Shown here one piece after another: positions 44,768 through 53,027 of a stretch of DNA of 64,000 bases. Origin of the DNA: Nitrospira sp. (GTDB lineage Bacteria; Nitrospirota; Nitrospiria; Nitrospirales; Nitrospiraceae); contig JADJXO010000002.1 of assembly GCA_016715825.1 (NCBI GenBank), positions 310,001 through 374,000 on the forward strand, in the 5' to 3' direction. The position numbers and the translations under genes are program-made. Under the pieces are notes generated by a model. That model searched no databases and had not been told where the DNA came from. It saw nothing but the letters and a program-made list of their open reading frames with translations. Numbering within the stretch: position 1 is the stretch's first letter; each line of letters starts with the position of its first letter.

Positions 44768-45941
44768 GTGAATAGGAACGAGGGTTCGAGTTTCGAAGCC
44801 GTGCGCTTGTGGGCACTTCGTCTGTTCGTTATGACACGGAAGGAGTTGCTTCAGTTGGGGCGCGACGTTCCGTTGCTGTTGTTTCTGCTGTATTCCTTCT
44901 CGCTCTCCGTGTACATCAGCGGCGCAGGAATCGCGATGCAATTAACCAACGCCAGCCTGTTGGTGCATGACGACGACCACAGTGAATCTTCACGAGAATT
45001 AATCCATCGGTTCCGCGAACCCTATTTCCGGTTCGACGGAGAGGTATCGGACCCGAAGGAAGGCCTGGCGCGGCTCGACCAAGGAACCGCCATGGTGCTG
45101 CTTGACATCCCTCCACGGTTTCATGAGTCAATCCTTGGGTGGGAACCGATTGCAGTTCAATTGCAGGTCGACACCACCAATGCGCCGCAAGGGCTGTCGG
45201 CAGCTGCCTATGCCGCCCGTATCGTCGGGGAATTTTCCTTCGACGTCGCCCAGTCTCGACTCGGTGCCGCCTCGGGCGACGACATGCAAATGCCGGTGAT
45301 CAACAGCGCCCATCGAGTCTGGTTCAACCAAGATCAGGACGAAACCTGGTTCCAGTCCATCTCCCATATCCTGCGCATGATCACGCTGTTCGGCTTTCTC
45401 CTGCCTGCCGCGGCGTTGGTACGCGAAAAAGAGCATGGAACCGTTGAGCAGTTGCTCGTGTCCCCCGTCACGCCCCTTCAGATCATGCTGTCGAAGGTGC
45501 TGGCCATGACGCTGGTGATACTGGCCGCCACGGCGCTTGCGATGGTGACCGTGCTCAAGCCGGTCTTCGGTGTGCCGATCAAGGGGCAGCGTCTCCCTGT
45601 TCTTTCTGGTCACGATGCTGTACAGCTTCACAACCGCCGGGCTCGGTCTGTTTGCCGCCACCGTCACCAAGAACCAGGCACAGGTCGGGATGGTCGCTTT
45701 GCTGGTGATCGCGCCCATGTTGTTGCTGTCGGGCATCACGACACCGTTTGAAGCCATGCCTCCATGGGTCCAGTCCCTCATGGCACTGTCTCCACTCCGG
45801 TACTATATCGATGTGACCTATGGCGTGTTGCTCAAGGGAGTCGGACTTGAGTTGCTGTGGGACTCCATCTTGGCGATGGCCCTTTTGGGCGGAACGATGT
45901 TCGGGCTTGGCCTTTGGCGTTTTCGTAGACAATTCGAATAG
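44768..45941 (+). pseudogene. ABC-2 permease (YbhR-like), frameshifted (possibly a sequencing error)
   Basis: The first frame (from 44768) gives an N-terminal helix, periplasmic domain and ALVREKEHGTVEQLLVSPVTP, up to KPVFGVPIKG, then nonsense to 45751. The other frame continues with SVSLFFLVTMLYSFTTAGLGL and APMLLLSGITTPFEAMPPWVQ and ends at 45941. Removing one G from the G4 run at 45583-45586 joins them into a 390-residue permease of normal length. Every other exporter gene is intact, which argues for an assembly error or a very recent mutation. Confidence 0.85.
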
Positions 45942-46055
45942 AGGGTAAGGAGTTGGGGGTGACAGGGTTGAAACCTTTTCACCGACTACTTAGAATCCAC
46001 CGACGGGGTCATTCATTCGGAACCGTGGTCAGCCGCGAGACCTAGCTGCTGACCC

Positions 46056-47345
46056 ATGCACGAGCACGGTATGACAAGACGCCTTGAAACGGATGAACCG
46101 GCCGGAGATGAGAGGCAACCTGAAGCGGAAGGCGCCTCGCTGTTAAATCGTCGGAGTCTCCTCGCGGGAGCGGCGAGCATGGTGGGCGCGATCGTGCTCC
46201 AGTCCGTGACAGGATCCGCGGACACGGCCACGCCGGTGGCGCCGGACGATCCGACCCGCGTACCGGGCAAGGCTCCCACGCCCTATGGGCAACGGTCAAC
46301 CTTTGAAACGGCCACCCGTATGCCTCGTGCCCAGTCCGCTTCGTTGACACCGCTGCAAGACTCTCACGGGATTCTGACTCCCTCGGCATTGCACTTCGAA
46401 CGACATCACAATGGGGTGCCGACGATCAACCCGGCGCACCACCGGCTTCTTGTTCATGGGTTGGTGGACCAGCCCTGGACCTTCACCGTAGACGATCTGA
46501 AGCGGTTCCCCGCCGTCTCACGGTTAGCTTTCATCGAATGTTCCGGTAATTCGGCCATCGAATGGCGTGGGCCGACCGGAAAGACCGTGCAAGAGACCCA
46601 TGGACTGACGAGTACGAGTGAATGGACCGGCGTGGCATTCAAGACCCTCTTGCGCGAAGTCGGGGTGAGTCCCGAGGCGTCCTGGGTTTTGGCAGAAGGG
46701 AGCGATGCGGCAGCCATGACACGCAGCCTTCCGCTGGAATCCGTCCTGGATGAGGCGATGGTGTGTTATGCCCAGAACGGCGAACCGCTTCGTCCGGAAC
46801 AGGGCTATCCGCTTCGCCTGGTCATCCCAGGCTGGGAAGGGAATACCTGCATTAAATGGTTACGACGATTGAAACTCGGCCGGGCACCCTTTATGACTCG
46901 TGAAGAGACGTCGCACTATACGGACTTGATGCCGGACGGCACGGCGCGCCAATTCACCATGCTCATGGAGGCGAAGTCCGTCATCACCTCTCCCTCAGGC
47001 GGACAACGCATCCAACCGGGATTCATCGAAATCCGTGGCTTGGCGTGGAGCGGCAGGGGTCGTATCACAGAGGTCGAGGTGAGCGTCGACGGAGGAAGAT
47101 CCTGGCAGCGAGCGGCCCTACAGGATCCTGTGTTGCCCAAGTGCCATACGCGATTTTGTCTGCCCTGGCGATGGGGCGGAGAGGACGTGATTCTACAAAG
47201 CCGCTGTCAGGATGAGACCGGGTACCGGCAGCCGGATCACGCTTCCTTGGTGGCGGTCCGGGGGATAAACTCCTTCTACCATTACAATGCGATCCAGAGT
47301 TGGCAGATTGCCGCAGATGGGCACGTGAGCCATGTGCAGTCGTAA
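46056..47345 (+). CDS. soxC: SoxC-like sulfite/sulfane dehydrogenase molybdopterin subunit
   Basis: Sulfite-oxidase-family molybdoenzyme, 429 residues. A Tat-type signal (NRRSLLAGAASMVGAIVL, 31-48) sends it to the periplasm. The molybdenum ligand is Cys162 in FIECSGNSAIEW. GYPLRLVIPGWEGNTCIKWLRRL and the C-terminal dimerisation domain (GFIEIRGLAWSGRGRITEVEV) are typical of SoxC/SorA. The next gene encodes a c-type cytochrome and overlaps by 14 bases, as expected for an electron-accepting subunit. No other sox gene is nearby, so oxidation of sulfite to sulfate is more likely than a full Sox thiosulfate pathway. Confidence 0.88.
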   Translation: MHEHGMTRRLETDEPAGDERQPEAEGASLLNRRSLLAGAASMVGAIVLQSVTGSADTATPVAPDDPTRVPGKAPTPYGQRSTFETATRMPRAQSASLTPLQDSHGILTPSALHFERHHNGVPTINPAHHRLLVHGLVDQPWTFTVDDLKRFPAVSRLAFIECSGNSAIEWRGPTGKTVQETHGLTSTSEWTGVAFKTLLREVGVSPEASWVLAEGSDAAAMTRSLPLESVLDEAMVCYAQNGEPLRPEQGYPLRLVIPGWEGNTCIKWLRRLKLGRAPFMTREETSHYTDLMPDGTARQFTMLMEAKSVITSPSGGQRIQPGFIEIRGLAWSGRGRITEVEVSVDGGRSWQRAALQDPVLPKCHTRFCLPWRWGGEDVILQSRCQDETGYRQPDHASLVAVRGINSFYHYNAIQSWQIAADGHVSHVQS

Positions 47346-47904
47346 CATCCTCTCAGTGGGACTGACCGCCATCCTGAGCCTGGGCTGCGGGAACCTGTGG
47401 GCCGGCGAGACAATCAACCGACAGGAACCTACGCACAGCTATGGAATAGGACAGGCCGCCACGGACCAGGAGCTCCAGGCGTGGAACATTGATGTAGCGC
47501 CGACGGGAGAAGGATTGCCTCTTGGGCGGGGGACGGTTCAGGAGGGAGCGTCTCTCTTTGCCGCTCGCTGCGCAGCCTGTCATGGTACCACGGGTCAGGA
47601 AGGCCCGATGGATCGCTTGGTCGGTGGCGTCGGCACGTTGGCGAGCCAACAACCGATCAAGACCATCGGCAGTTATTGGCCTTATGCCACCACGCTCTAC
47701 GATTATATTCATCGCGCGATGCCCTTTTCTGCTCCGCAAAGTCTCGCACCGAACGAGGTCTACTCAATCGTGGCCTGGCTGCTGTACCAGAACGGGATCA
47801 TAGCCAAGGATCTCGTGCTTGATGCCCAATCACTGCCGGTCATCTCCATGCCGAACCGGGGAGGTTTCGTTCAGGATCCCCGGCCGGACGTACCGAAACC
47901 CTAA
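47332..47904 (+). CDS. Monohaem cytochrome c (SoxD/SorB-like)
   Basis: 190 residues with a signal peptide (ILSVGLTAILSLGCGNLWA) and one haem-binding CAACH (Cys80, Cys83, His84). The likely axial Met is in RAMPFSAPQSL. Full SoxD proteins are about twice as long with two haems, so this resembles the short SorB/SoxD-like subunit. It accepts electrons from the overlapping SoxC-like enzyme and passes them to the respiratory chain. Confidence 0.85.
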   Translation: MCSRNILSVGLTAILSLGCGNLWAGETINRQEPTHSYGIGQAATDQELQAWNIDVAPTGEGLPLGRGTVQEGASLFAARCAACHGTTGQEGPMDRLVGGVGTLASQQPIKTIGSYWPYATTLYDYIHRAMPFSAPQSLAPNEVYSIVAWLLYQNGIIAKDLVLDAQSLPVISMPNRGGFVQDPRPDVPKP

Positions 47905-47938
47905 CCGGAGAGCATCTCGGTGTGTCGCCGCGCACCAG

Positions 47939-48286
47939 AGGGGGGGACGGGGGGGGGGGCGCCCCCGCCGGGGGACAAGGGGCGCAACGGGGGGGGGGAC
48001 GGGGGCCCCCCCCAGCGACGAGGGGGGGCCCCCCCCCCGCGCGCCGGGGCCCCACGGCCCCCCCAAAACACCCTCTTCGGGCGGGGCCCGCCGCGCGGGG
48101 GGCCGGGGGGGGCCCGGGGCCACCCGCGCCAAAAGCGGCGCGCCACGCGGGGGACACGGCGGGACGAGGGGGGGGGGGGGGGCGGGCGAGAAGGGGGAGG
48201 GGGGCACCGGGGGGGCGCCGGGGAACGCGGGGGGAACCGCCCAAACAGCGGGTTTCTTTCCCAGGGGGGACCAAGGGGTGGGGCAG
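47939..48286. other. G/C-only low-complexity block (probable sequencing artefact)
   Basis: About 350 bases made almost entirely of G and C runs, with rare A and T, between ordinary sequence on both sides. All six frames stay open simply because stop codons need A and T, giving meaningless Gly/Arg/Pro proteins. It begins 35 bases after the cytochrome stop. I take it as a failed read region over a hairpin-rich or repetitive intergenic element and do not annotate genes in it. Confidence 0.7.
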
Positions 48287-48719
48287 ATCCAAACGTCTTT
48301 GGCCGCGCGATTGCCCGTCTTGATAGTTCTAGGATGCCGTTGAACGGATTCGATGGAACATTCTCGATGCCTGGGTTCGTCTTTCTCGGTCTCCACGACC
48401 TTGTCGTTGCGCCCTAATCTCGGGATTGTGCGGCGAAAGTCTTCAGGCCTTCGGCCCGTGATCCTGGATGAATGTGGTCTTCCGCTACAGGGCTTGTTTA
48501 TGGGACTGTAGCAAGACTCCACGCCTCCCTCTCCCCGTTCTTCAGAACCGCAAAAAGCCTAAACGATCTTGAGCTTTTCGAGCACCAGCCGTACCTGGGG
48601 AATAAGGTCTCCTCTTTGCACAGTCGCTTGGAAGTGAAGCGCGACAAACAGGGAAGGCAGTGGGTGTCTTGTCCTTACCATAGCCGTCACCGTCCACTTT
48701 CCCTACGCGAGGTGCAACG
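48287..48719. other. Non-coding stretch upstream of the bactofilin-like gene
   Basis: Normal-composition sequence of about 430 bases after the G/C block. The open frames here are short or extend into the artefact block, and none resembles a protein I know. It contains a GGCCTTCGGCC mini-palindrome near 48446 and presumably the promoter of the following gene. No RNA gene is recognisable. Confidence 0.4.
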
Positions 48720-49919
48720 ATGGCCGAATCACCTACGTACAACGTGTCGAGCATCTCTCTGAGAGTCATGAGCGTGCTCCTTGCGGTGATTGTGTATCCG
48801 TTAGCGCCTGGTCTTATATGGGCTGAAGACTCAGCGGATCAGGTCGAATGGCAGAGGCGCGTGGTCTTGCGTGCCGGGCAGGAAGTGCAGGGCGATTACT
48901 TTGCCTTTGGCCCACATGTGGAGATTTCAGGGACGGTGCACGGTGACGTCTATGCCGCAGGGGCAGAGGTGCTAGTGGACGGAATCGTGGACGGGGATTT
49001 GATCGTGGCCGGTGGTGAAGTGCGGGTATCGGGGGAGGTCACACAGGATGCCAGGATAGCCGGAGGGACAGTGACGCTCAGCGGCAAGATTCACAGGAAC
49101 GCAACCATCGCGGGCGGAGACGTGCATCTGACTGATTCCTCGCATCTCACAGGGAGTGCCGTGATCGGCGCCGGGAATCTGTTGCTTGGGGGATCGATCG
49201 ACGGCAATGTCCGGATCGGTGCAGGCAATGTTACGCTGTCCAAGGCGATCGGCGGAGATTTTGCTGTCGCGTCACCGGCGATTCGTCTCACCTCCAGGGC
49301 GTCGGTCGGAAAAAACATCAGATATTGGAGCGACGATGAACCGTCGATCGATGAGGGAGCCACCGTGCGCGGCACCGTCACACGGCATCCCATCCCGGAA
49401 GTCTTCAAAGGCGAGGAAGCCAAACGGGGGCTTGCGGGAGTGAAGCTTATTGCCGGGTTGATCAGCTTCACCTCGACCTTGTTGCTCGGCCTTCTGCTCC
49501 TGCATATCTACCCCATCTTCACGTCGCGGGTCACGTTGAAGATTCAAGAACGGCCCTGGGTTGTGCTCGGAGTCGGCGGCGCATTGTTGTTCGGCGTTCC
49601 GCTGCTGATTGCCTTATGCATGGTCTCGATTCTGGGAATCCCGATCGGACTGATGCTGGCGGCGATGTATGTCGTGACCCTCTATCTGGGACGGGTATTC
49701 GTCATGTTGTGGCTTGGGCAACGGCTTCTAAGTTTGGTTTCGGCCCCATCTTCAACGACAAGAGCCTTCATCGCAGGACTCGTCGTCTATTTCATTCTCT
49801 CTCTCCTACCGTTGGTCGGAGGAGTGATCACGATGTTGACGATCGTGATAGGCCTCGGATCTATTCTGATGACGAAGAAGGAGTTAGTGGTGAAGTTGCG
49901 GAATGATCAGGTTGTGTAG
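48720..49919 (+). CDS. Bactofilin-like polymer-forming membrane protein
   Basis: 399 residues. After an N-terminal hydrophobic segment or signal (MSVLLAVIVYPLAPGLIWA) comes a beta-helical region of short glycine/valine repeats (GDVYAAGAEVLVDGIVDGDLIVAGGEVRVSGEV and on, residues about 60-200), each turn resembling the bactofilin repeat. The C-terminal ~170 residues carry four or five membrane helices. The beta-helix follows the signal segment, so it is probably extracytoplasmic, unlike cytoplasmic bactofilins. Function unknown; envelope scaffolding is an inference. Confidence 0.75.
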   Translation: MAESPTYNVSSISLRVMSVLLAVIVYPLAPGLIWAEDSADQVEWQRRVVLRAGQEVQGDYFAFGPHVEISGTVHGDVYAAGAEVLVDGIVDGDLIVAGGEVRVSGEVTQDARIAGGTVTLSGKIHRNATIAGGDVHLTDSSHLTGSAVIGAGNLLLGGSIDGNVRIGAGNVTLSKAIGGDFAVASPAIRLTSRASVGKNIRYWSDDEPSIDEGATVRGTVTRHPIPEVFKGEEAKRGLAGVKLIAGLISFTSTLLLGLLLLHIYPIFTSRVTLKIQERPWVVLGVGGALLFGVPLLIALCMVSILGIPIGLMLAAMYVVTLYLGRVFVMLWLGQRLLSLVSAPSSTTRAFIAGLVVYFILSLLPLVGGVITMLTIVIGLGSILMTKKELVVKLRNDQVV

Positions 49920-50022
49920 TCCGGTGTCCCTGGTCGGTTTTTAAAAAACGGATGAGACTTGTGCATTTAGATTGTCTTAGGGGTGAGACCTCCTTAGAGT
50001 AGAACGGTGGGGAGATATCGCA

Positions 50023-51777
50023 ATGACTGATGGACTGATCAGAGAGGTGGTTGGAGGGCGAAGCCCGCTGGTCGCCTATTTCTCTATGGAAATCGGTCTC
50101 GATCCCGCCATGCCGACGTATGCAGGTGGGTTGGGGGTGTTGGCGGGAGATTCAGTTCGATCTGCCGCCGATCTCCAAATTCCCATGGTGGCGGTCACAC
50201 TCCTGCATCGGCGGGGATATTTTTATCAACGGTTGGACGAACAGGGCCGGCAGCGTGAAGAGCCGGTGGCCTGGCCGATCAATGATTTCTGCAATCCTGT
50301 ACGCTCGCGTGTCACGGTCGAACTCGAGGATCGGACGGTACATGTGGGAGCCTGGCAATACCGTGTGAAGGGAGAGTTAGGAGATGAGGTGCCGGTCTAC
50401 CTGCTCGACACGGATCTTCCCGAGAATCAGCCATGGGACCGGACGCTCACCGATCGGCTCTATGGCGGAGACGATTATTATCGACTCTGCCAGGAGCTTG
50501 TGCTGGGAGTCGGCGGATTTCGCATACTCCGGGCACTCGGTTACGGGCACCTCCGCCGATTTCATATGAATGAAGGGCACGCGGCCTTGCTCGTGCTCGC
50601 CTTGCTGGAAGAAAAACTCACGTCGAGGTCCTATGAGGAGGGTGTTCCAGCCGATCTGGTCGACGCCGTTCGCGAACAATGTGTGTTTACGACCCATACG
50701 CCGGTGCCGGCGGGGCATGATCAATTTCCCCAAGACCTGGCCCATCGGGTGCTCGGCGACCGGCGCTGTGCATGGCTCAAGGCCTGTGGGCATGACCATA
50801 GTTTGAACATGACGCAACTTGCGTTGGGTGGCTCACGGTTCGTGAATGGGGTCGCCATGAAACACGGCGAGGTGTCGCATAGCCTCTTCCCTGGGTACCC
50901 GATTCACTCGATTACGAACGGTGTCCACGCGGTGACCTGGGCTGCTCCCGCTTTTCAATCGCTCTACGACCGGCGTTTGCCTGACTGGCGGCGCGATCAA
51001 CTCTCGCTTCGATACGCGATCAGCATTCCCGATCACGACATATGGGATGCGCACAGCGCGGCCAAGCGGGTATTGGTCGAATATGTGAATCGCGAGTCGA
51101 ATGCCGGGTTCGACCGCGATGTGTTGACGATCGGGTTTGCCAGGCGGGCGGCGGCCTACAAGCGAGGGACTCTGATCTTTCACGATCTCGAACGGTTGGC
51201 CAAGATTGCCGAACAGATCGGAGCGGTTCAGATCGTTTTCGGAGGCAAGGCACATCCACGTGACCAGGATGGGAAAAACATTATTCAGAGAATTCATGAA
51301 CTCCGCGATGCCTTGCGGGGGAAGGTTCGGGTCGCGTATCTCGCGAACTACGACATGACGCTCGCAAAACTGCTCTGTGCCGGTGTGGATGTGTGGCTCA
51401 ACACGCCTCTCCCGCCGATGGAGGCCTCAGGAACCAGCGGCATGAAGGCGGCGGTCAATGGTGTGCCAAGTCTGAGCGTCCTCGATGGATGGTGGGTCGA
51501 GGGGCATGTGGAGGATGTGACCGGCTGGGCGATCGGCGATCGGATCGAAGCCTGCTCCGAGCCAAGTGGGGACATGGATGCGTGCCATGCCGCGGCGCTG
51601 TATGACAAACTAGAACGAAAGGTCTTGCCCTGCTACTACAATGATCATGAACGCTTCATCGGGATCATGCGGCATGCGATTGCGTTGAACGGCGGGTTTT
51701 TCAATACTCAGAGGATGATGGCCCAATATCTCCATAATGCATATCGATTGGTCGGGGAGTATCTCCGACGTGAATAG
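50023..51777 (+). CDS. glgP: Short-form alpha-glucan phosphorylase
   Basis: GT35 phosphorylase of the short (TIGR02094-like) type, 584 residues. It starts VAYFSMEIGLDPAMPTYAGGLGVLAGD, a hallmark of this subgroup, then HMNEGHAALL, TTHTPVPAGHDQFP, RAAAYKRGTLIFHD and EASGTSGMKAAVNG, with the PLP lysine expected in the GMKAAVNG part. It releases glucose-1-phosphate from glycogen or maltodextrin. Directly followed by acetate kinase and phosphoketolase, it suggests coupling of glycogen breakdown to acetyl-phosphate formation. Confidence 0.92.
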   Translation: MTDGLIREVVGGRSPLVAYFSMEIGLDPAMPTYAGGLGVLAGDSVRSAADLQIPMVAVTLLHRRGYFYQRLDEQGRQREEPVAWPINDFCNPVRSRVTVELEDRTVHVGAWQYRVKGELGDEVPVYLLDTDLPENQPWDRTLTDRLYGGDDYYRLCQELVLGVGGFRILRALGYGHLRRFHMNEGHAALLVLALLEEKLTSRSYEEGVPADLVDAVREQCVFTTHTPVPAGHDQFPQDLAHRVLGDRRCAWLKACGHDHSLNMTQLALGGSRFVNGVAMKHGEVSHSLFPGYPIHSITNGVHAVTWAAPAFQSLYDRRLPDWRRDQLSLRYAISIPDHDIWDAHSAAKRVLVEYVNRESNAGFDRDVLTIGFARRAAAYKRGTLIFHDLERLAKIAEQIGAVQIVFGGKAHPRDQDGKNIIQRIHELRDALRGKVRVAYLANYDMTLAKLLCAGVDVWLNTPLPPMEASGTSGMKAAVNGVPSLSVLDGWWVEGHVEDVTGWAIGDRIEACSEPSGDMDACHAAALYDKLERKVLPCYYNDHERFIGIMRHAIALNGGFFNTQRMMAQYLHNAYRLVGEYLRRE

Positions 51778-51815
51778 CGGCATGGCTTGATGGGAAGTCT
51801 GATTATGGAACTTTC

Positions 51816-53027
51816 ATGACGGAGTCCATTTCGGCTTCCAGCGACGGCTTGATCCTGGTGATCAATGGAGGATCATCGACGCTCAAGTTTGCGTTGTTTC
51901 GCATTGGGACGACTCCGGTTCGTGAGCTGTCCGGTTCGATTGATCGTATCGGTTCGTCGGAAGGGACAATGAGATGGACACATGAGGGAGGCGCCACCGT
52001 TGGTTCTCAGGTGGTAGCTGTGCCGGACCATGCCGCCTGCATCGAGCCCCTGCTCAGCTGTGTCACAGACCGACAAGCGCACCGTCCACTGGTCGCAATA
52101 GGGCATCGAGTCGTACATGGTGGCCCACGCTATCGTGCTCCTCAACCGCTGACACCGGTTGTGATGGACGAGTTACAGCGGTTGAGTGCCTATGATCCTG
52201 AACATCTCCCGGGTCAGATTGAACTCATCAAGGGGTTGGCGCAACGGTACCCGCATCTTCCGCAAGTCGCCTGCTTCGACACTGCCTTTCACCGTGATCT
52301 GCCGCCTGTGGCTCGTCTCCTGGCCATTCCTCGACGGTATGAAAAGCTGGGCGTTCAACGATACGGATTTCATGGTCTCTCCTATGCCTTTCTCTTGAGA
52401 GAGTTGGGGCGGGTCGGTACTCCGCACGAGGTCAATGGTCGTGTCATCCTGGCTCATCTCGGCAATGGCGCGAGCATGGCGGCGGTCAAAAACGGAAAAG
52501 TTGTCGACACGACCATGGGGTTTACGCCGACTTCCGGCCTTCCCATGAGCCGGCGCTCGGGGGATCTCGATCCGGGGCTTGTCGCGTATCTTGCTCGGAC
52601 GGAAGGCATGCGGGTGGATCAGTTTCACCAGATGGTCAATACCGAGTCGGGCTTGCTCGGCGTTTCAGAGACTAGTTCCGATATGCGCGATCTCCTCAGG
52701 GAGGAAGGCAACGATGCGAGGGCAGCCGAGGCGGTCGCACTGTTTTGTTATCACGCCAAAAAGTCCATCGGTTCATTGGCGGCGGTGTTGGGTGGGTTGG
52801 ATACATTGGTATTCAGCGCTGGGATCGGAGAGCATGCACCGATCATCCGCGCGCGCATCTGCGAAGGGTTGGATTTTCTCGGCATTATCATCGATCCTGT
52901 GCGCAATGAAGCAGGTGAAGTTGTGATTTCCAATGATAGCAGCAACGTGACCGTGCGAGTCATTCATACGGACGAAGAAAGTGAGATCGCGCGGTCCGTG
53001 TTAGAGCTGATCAGAGCCGGGTCATGA
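51816..53027 (+). CDS. ackA: Acetate kinase
   Basis: 403-residue ASKHA-fold kinase that interconverts acetyl-phosphate plus ADP with acetate plus ATP. Motifs: LVINGGSSTLKFALF, GHRVVHGGPRY, CFDTAFHRDLP, RYGFHGLSYAF, AHLGNGASMAAVKNGK, TPTSGLPMSRRSGDLDPG and FSAGIGEHAP. It lies 38 bases after glgP and overlaps the phosphoketolase gene by 4 bases (ATGA), so acetyl-phosphate made by phosphoketolase can be used at once for ATP. Confidence 0.95.
   Translation: MTESISASSDGLILVINGGSSTLKFALFRIGTTPVRELSGSIDRIGSSEGTMRWTHEGGATVGSQVVAVPDHAACIEPLLSCVTDRQAHRPLVAIGHRVVHGGPRYRAPQPLTPVVMDELQRLSAYDPEHLPGQIELIKGLAQRYPHLPQVACFDTAFHRDLPPVARLLAIPRRYEKLGVQRYGFHGLSYAFLLRELGRVGTPHEVNGRVILAHLGNGASMAAVKNGKVVDTTMGFTPTSGLPMSRRSGDLDPGLVAYLARTEGMRVDQFHQMVNTESGLLGVSETSSDMRDLLREEGNDARAAEAVALFCYHAKKSIGSLAAVLGGLDTLVFSAGIGEHAPIIRARICEGLDFLGIIIDPVRNEAGEVVISNDSSNVTVRVIHTDEESEIARSVLELIRAGS

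Noticed and set aside
47830..48522. Long open frames on both strands (up to 230 codons) across the G/C block
   Set aside because: They are open only because the block lacks A and T; the products are Pro/Gly/Arg strings with no homology pattern.
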